NCBI RefSeq assembly: GCF_000522985.1
Contig: NZ_CP007128.1
Location: 1,782,220 to 1,846,219 of the forward strand
Origin: Gemmatirosa kalamazoonensis
GTDB lineage: Bacteria; Gemmatimonadota; Gemmatimonadetes; Gemmatimonadales; Gemmatimonadaceae
Direction of reading: 5' to 3'
Length of the DNA stretch: 64,000 bases
Shown: positions 61,423 through 64,000 of the stretch, piece by piece
Numbering within the stretch: position 1 is the first letter of the stretch
Layout of the letters: every line of letters begins with the position of its first letter
Position numbers and translations under genes: made by a program
The notes under the pieces: model-generated
Seen by the model: only the letters and a program-made list of their open reading frames with translations
Databases searched by the model: none
What the model was told of the DNA's origin: nothing

Positions 61423-61864
61423 GCCCCTCCACCTCGGCCAGCCAACCGCGGCGGAGCTGCGCCGCCGGCACGCTGCTCAGGTACGGCTTGATGTCGACGA
61501 CCGGCGTGCCGTCGAGCATGTCCACGCCGCGCACGCGGAGCCGGTCGCCGTCGCGGCCGAGCAGCTCGACGACCGTGAGGCCTAACGGATTCGGTCGCCG
61601 CGGAGAGCGGGTCGCGAACACACCATGCTCGCGGTCGTCCACCGGCGGCCGCCCGACGAGGTCGTAGCCCTCGGCACGGTGGAAGATCCAGAGCACGTAG
61701 AGGTGGGAGAAGCCCTCGATGTCCAGGAGGCCCGCCGCGAACTCCGGCAGGATCTCCAGCACACCCACCGCGTCGTGCTTCGCGCCGGGGCCCTTGGGGA
61801 TCTGCGACGTGTCCGTGTAGGGGCTGCGGACCGTGCCGATCGGCCGAAGCGCGACCGGATCCAC
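61397..61864 (-). CDS. trmO: tRNA m6t6A37 methyltransferase TrmO (TsaA/YaeB family)
   Basis: The product has 155 residues. The signature GTVRSPY at the start and GVFATRSPRRPNPLGLTVV in the middle are decisive; a C-terminal VDIKPYLSSVP follows. It methylates N6 of threonylcarbamoyl-A37 in tRNA-Thr with SAM. Its 3' end overlaps the MFS gene tail-to-tail. Confidence 0.9.
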   Translation of the reverse strand: MDPVALRPIGTVRSPYTDTSQIPKGPGAKHDAVGVLEILPEFAAGLLDIEGFSHLYVLWIFHRAEGYDLVGRPPVDDREHGVFATRSPRRPNPLGLTVVELLGRDGDRLRVRGVDMLDGTPVVDIKPYLSSVPAAQLRRGWLAEVEGPNARRPTS

Positions 61865-61865
61865 C

Positions 61866-62291
61866 TCAGGCCTCCGCGCCGGCGGGCCGCCCGGCCTCGC
61901 GCGCGACGACGCGCTCGAGCATCTCGATCTTCTGCCAGATCTTTCCCGAGAGACCGGTGACGAGCGTCTCGATCTCGTTCACCGCGCCCAACACGACCGG
62001 GTCCGTGAAGTGCTGCACGAACAGCGCGGCGAGCTTGCTCGTGAGCGACAGCAGCTCGCTGCAGTAGTCGAGGTAGCGTCCGAGCTCCGGCGGCGTCATG
62101 GTGCGCACCGGCGACGCGGCGGTGTCCTCGCGCGCCACCCCCACCTCCTCCGCGAGCGCGACGAGCTCCGCGCTCACCTCACCGAGCTCGGAGTCCGGGA
62201 AGCGCTCGGCGACGCGGTCGCGGAGCCGTCGCAGCGTGGCGTCGATCTCGGACGCATCGAGCTGGCGGTAGCGCCCGGGCTGCGTGGTCAC
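61866..62291 (-). CDS. Helical hypothetical protein
   Basis: The product has 141 residues, one base after the trmO start on the same strand. The whole sequence is amphipathic helix-like ([40 protein letters not shown]) without membrane segments or signal. No family was recognised. It likely shares a transcript with trmO. Confidence 0.55.
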   Translation of the reverse strand: MTTQPGRYRQLDASEIDATLRRLRDRVAERFPDSELGEVSAELVALAEEVGVAREDTAASPVRTMTPPELGRYLDYCSELLSLTSKLAALFVQHFTDPVVLGAVNEIETLVTGLSGKIWQKIEMLERVVAREAGRPAGAEA

Positions 62292-62320
62292 GTCGACAGG
62301 ACCTGTCGCTGTTCTGCTTC

Positions 62321-62404
62321 GACAGGATGAACGGAATGAACAGGATGAACACCAACAAGAGTCGCGGAGTCGGCTTTCATCCTGTTCATTCTGTTCATCC
62401 TGTC
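62321..62404. repeat. Hairpin of CAGGATGAA/CAGAATGAA units
   Basis: GACAGGATGAACGGAATGAA units face TTCATTCTGTTCATCCTGTC units across a GAGTCGCGG-type loop. Same family as 53985-54071. It lies between two minus-strand genes. Confidence 0.82.
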
Positions 62405-62432
62405 AAAACCTCAGAGGTGTCGTTCGTTCCTG

Positions 62433-64000
62433 TCAGCGCGGATCCAGCTTCCGCCCCGCGTTCAGGTTGTCCCAGTGCAGCATCGCGTTCAGCACGAGCG
62501 GGTAGCTGCCGATCGTCTCGCCGCGGTAGACGGGGTTGTTCGCGAACAGCACCACGTGCCCCTTCCGCACCGGCACGTCGACGACCGCCGGCCGCTGCGC
62601 GATGTCGCTGCCGCCGTCGAGCAGGCCGGAGGCGAGCAGGTCGCGCTGCTCGCTGAAGCGGAGCGCGACGCGCGGGCGCTGGTCGGGCGGGATGAGGTAC
62701 GTCGGGTTGCGGAGCATGTCGCCCGTCACCGTGCCGCCCTGCCACGGCTCCGTACGCTCCGGCGTCGGCGCCGCGTTGCGCGCGTCGAGCGTCGGACGCC
62801 CCTGCGGCACGTCCGGATCGTCGGCGGTGCCGCGGCCCGTCTCGCGCTGGCCACCCAGCCCCGCGAACCGGCCGCCGCGTCCACCGCGCCCGTTCGACAC
62901 CGTGAAGCTCTCGCCGGCGTCGCTGTACACCGCCAGGCCGTCGGCGACGCCGTACGTGATCGGGCTCGCGTCGTCGACGAGCCGCGTGCGCAGCAGGCTG
63001 CCCGTGACCGTGCCGCGACGCGGGTGGTTCATCGTCACGCCCTGCGCGAGGCCGTACTGCGTCGCGAAGTCGGCCGTGTTCACCGACGTCACGAGCACGC
63101 CGCCGTTCTGCACGAACGTCTGCAGGTTCGCCATCCCCTGCCAGCCGAGCCCCGGGCGGATGTCGTCGGTCTGCGCGAACGCGGTGAGGTTCGGCGTCTC
63201 CGGCGTGACCTTCCACGGCATCGGGTTGCGCCACATCGGGAGCCCGTCGATGATCTGCTGCCCGCTGCCGCCGGCCGGCGGGAACAGGATCACGTCGTAC
63301 TTCGCGGCGAGGTTCGGCGTCTTCGCGATCTCCTGCGTCGAGATGTAGTCGTACGGGATCTCGTGCGCGTCGAACGCCTGCCGCCACCACCCTTCGGTCT
63401 GCGTCGAGATCCACGTGTGCAGGATCGCCACGCGCGCCGCGCGCACCGCGTGCGTCTTGACGTCGGGCGCGGAGGCGAGCGCCGTGCCGCGGAGGCCTAA
63501 CGTCTGCAGCGCGCGGTCGAGATCCGCGCCCGCCACGTTGCGCACCAGGAACGCCCCGCGCGCGAACCGCTTGCCGCCGCTCTCGAACGGCTCCTCGGCC
63601 GCCTGGATGTCAGCGCCCTTGAGCTTGTAGCGCAGTGTCGCGAGCGCGACGTCGCCGTTCGCGTCGATCGCCACCACGGGGCCGGCGCCCGTCACGCCAC
63701 CCGTCGCGCGCACCGTGTCGGTCACCGGCGTCGCCGGCACGTCGAGCACCCTGGGATCGGTCACCCGCACCGTTGCGACGGCGAACCCCTCCGGGAACGT
63801 CCACCCGGTGTCGTCGTACGGCGTCTTCTGCGGGTCGTTCGGGCTCCAGTACTGGTAGTCGAGCAGCGCGTCGGCGATGCGGCTGTACGGCTGGTCCATC
63901 CGAATGATGTAGCTCCCCGCGGGAAACTCACGCGTCTCCGTCGATCGAGCGAGCGCGGAGCGTGGAGCGGAGAGCGCGGAGCGACCGCTGTCGCTCCCAG
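62433..64000 (-). CDS. M14-like zinc carboxypeptidase family protein, C-terminal part
   Basis: The gene runs off the window edge. The frame stays open from 63899 to base 64000 with no stop, so the N-terminal catalytic part is outside. The visible part begins near YIIRMDQPYSRIADALLDYQ and includes a class I glutamine-amidotransferase-like domain (IPYDYISTQEI, YDVILFPPAGGSGQQIIDG) and a C-terminal beta domain. Such C-terminal parts occur in large exported M14 proteins of Gemmatimonadota. The zinc-binding HxxE is not visible here, so the family call rests on the C-terminus. Near 63944-63985 the coding sequence reads through a hairpin-type repeat. Confidence 0.55.
   Translation of the reverse strand, partial: GSDSGRSALSAPRSALARSTETREFPAGSYIIRMDQPYSRIADALLDYQYWSPNDPQKTPYDDTGWTFPEGFAVATVRVTDPRVLDVPATPVTDTVRATGGVTGAGPVVAIDANGDVALATLRYKLKGADIQAAEEPFESGGKRFARGAFLVRNVAGADLDRALQTLGLRGTALASAPDVKTHAVRAARVAILHTWISTQTEGWWRQAFDAHEIPYDYISTQEIAKTPNLAAKYDVILFPPAGGSGQQIIDGLPMWRNPMPWKVTPETPNLTAFAQTDDIRPGLGWQGMANLQTFVQNGGVLVTSVNTADFATQYGLAQGVTMNHPRRGTVTGSLLRTRLVDDASPITYGVADGLAVYSDAGESFTVSNGRGGRGGRFAGLGGQRETGRGTADDPDVPQGRPTLDARNAAPTPERTEPWQGGTVTGDMLRNPTYLIPPDQRPRVALRFSEQRDLLASGLLDGGSDIAQRPAVVDVPVRKGHVVLFANNPVYRGETIGSYPLVLNAMLHWDNLNAGRKLDPR
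63944..63985. repeat. Hairpin-family repeat within the M14-like coding sequence
   Basis: GAGCGAGCGCGGAGCGTGG units, the same family as the NRPS repeat, run to the window edge region. They are in the open frame of the M14-like gene (encoded as RSALSAPRSALARST-like residues). Only one arm is visible. Confidence 0.6.

Noticed and set aside
1-64000. rRNA or tRNA genes, prophage or integron parts
   Set aside because: Nothing with tRNA arms, rRNA-conserved blocks, integrase or phage structural genes was recognised on either strand.

Overview
The window reads as a chromosomal segment of a very GC-rich, Gram-negative soil-type bacterium, most like Gemmatimonadota (for example the Gemmatirosa group). 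The basis is base composition, an Oar-like TonB receptor, many lipoproteins and Tat-exported enzymes, PEP-CTERM and NamZ proteins, and dispersed intergenic hairpin repeats. This assignment is an inference from gene content; no rRNA or tRNA gene was seen.

Layout. 1-6.3 kb: the C-terminal part of an AAA/TPR regulator, an anchored disordered protein, a BNR-repeat lipoprotein, NamZ and a small adhesin-E-like protein. 6.3-17.8 kb: a penicillin-acylase-family hydrolase, an Oar-like TonB receptor, and exported or membrane proteins including a phosphodiester glycosidase. 17.9-26.1 kb (minus strand): a threonine operon, thrA, thrC and thrB, followed by overlapping genes for a 2-hydroxyacid dehydrogenase and a KdpDE-like two-component pair. 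26.3-37.3 kb: disordered proteins, a PAS-GGDEF protein, a frameshifted NAD(P)-binding gene, queD, metK with a structured leader, a subtilase, and small metabolic genes. 37.3-49.5 kb: a PEP-CTERM protein, a GH2 hydrolase, an NRAMP-like transporter with two PRC-barrel-like proteins, DinB, an S23 four-helix-bundle gene, an ABC-F ATPase, a sorbosone-dehydrogenase-like lipoprotein and a serine hydrolase. 49.6-64 kb: an aspartoacylase-like/DUF6328/GH29 overlap operon, a Gfo/Idh oxidoreductase, a one-module NRPS (C-A-T-TE) with an MFS transporter, trmO, and the C-terminal part of an M14-like peptidase.

Two genome-wide signals stand out. First, many intergenic gaps, and two coding regions, hold hairpins whose arms are built from short tandem units. 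Several are nested, with an outer hairpin carrying an interchangeable inner hairpin. One hairpin has a whole S23 four-helix-bundle gene between perfect 71-bp arms. Second, the heptamer GTTAGGC/GCCTAAC occurs about 56 times on both strands and overrides codon bias, so Leu-Gly is written TTA GGC and Pro-Asn CCT AAC.

The best candidates for something undescribed are the gene-bearing hairpin at 43969-44637, the modular nested hairpins with coding insertions in the NRPS and M14 genes, and the over-represented heptamer. All counts were made by eye.
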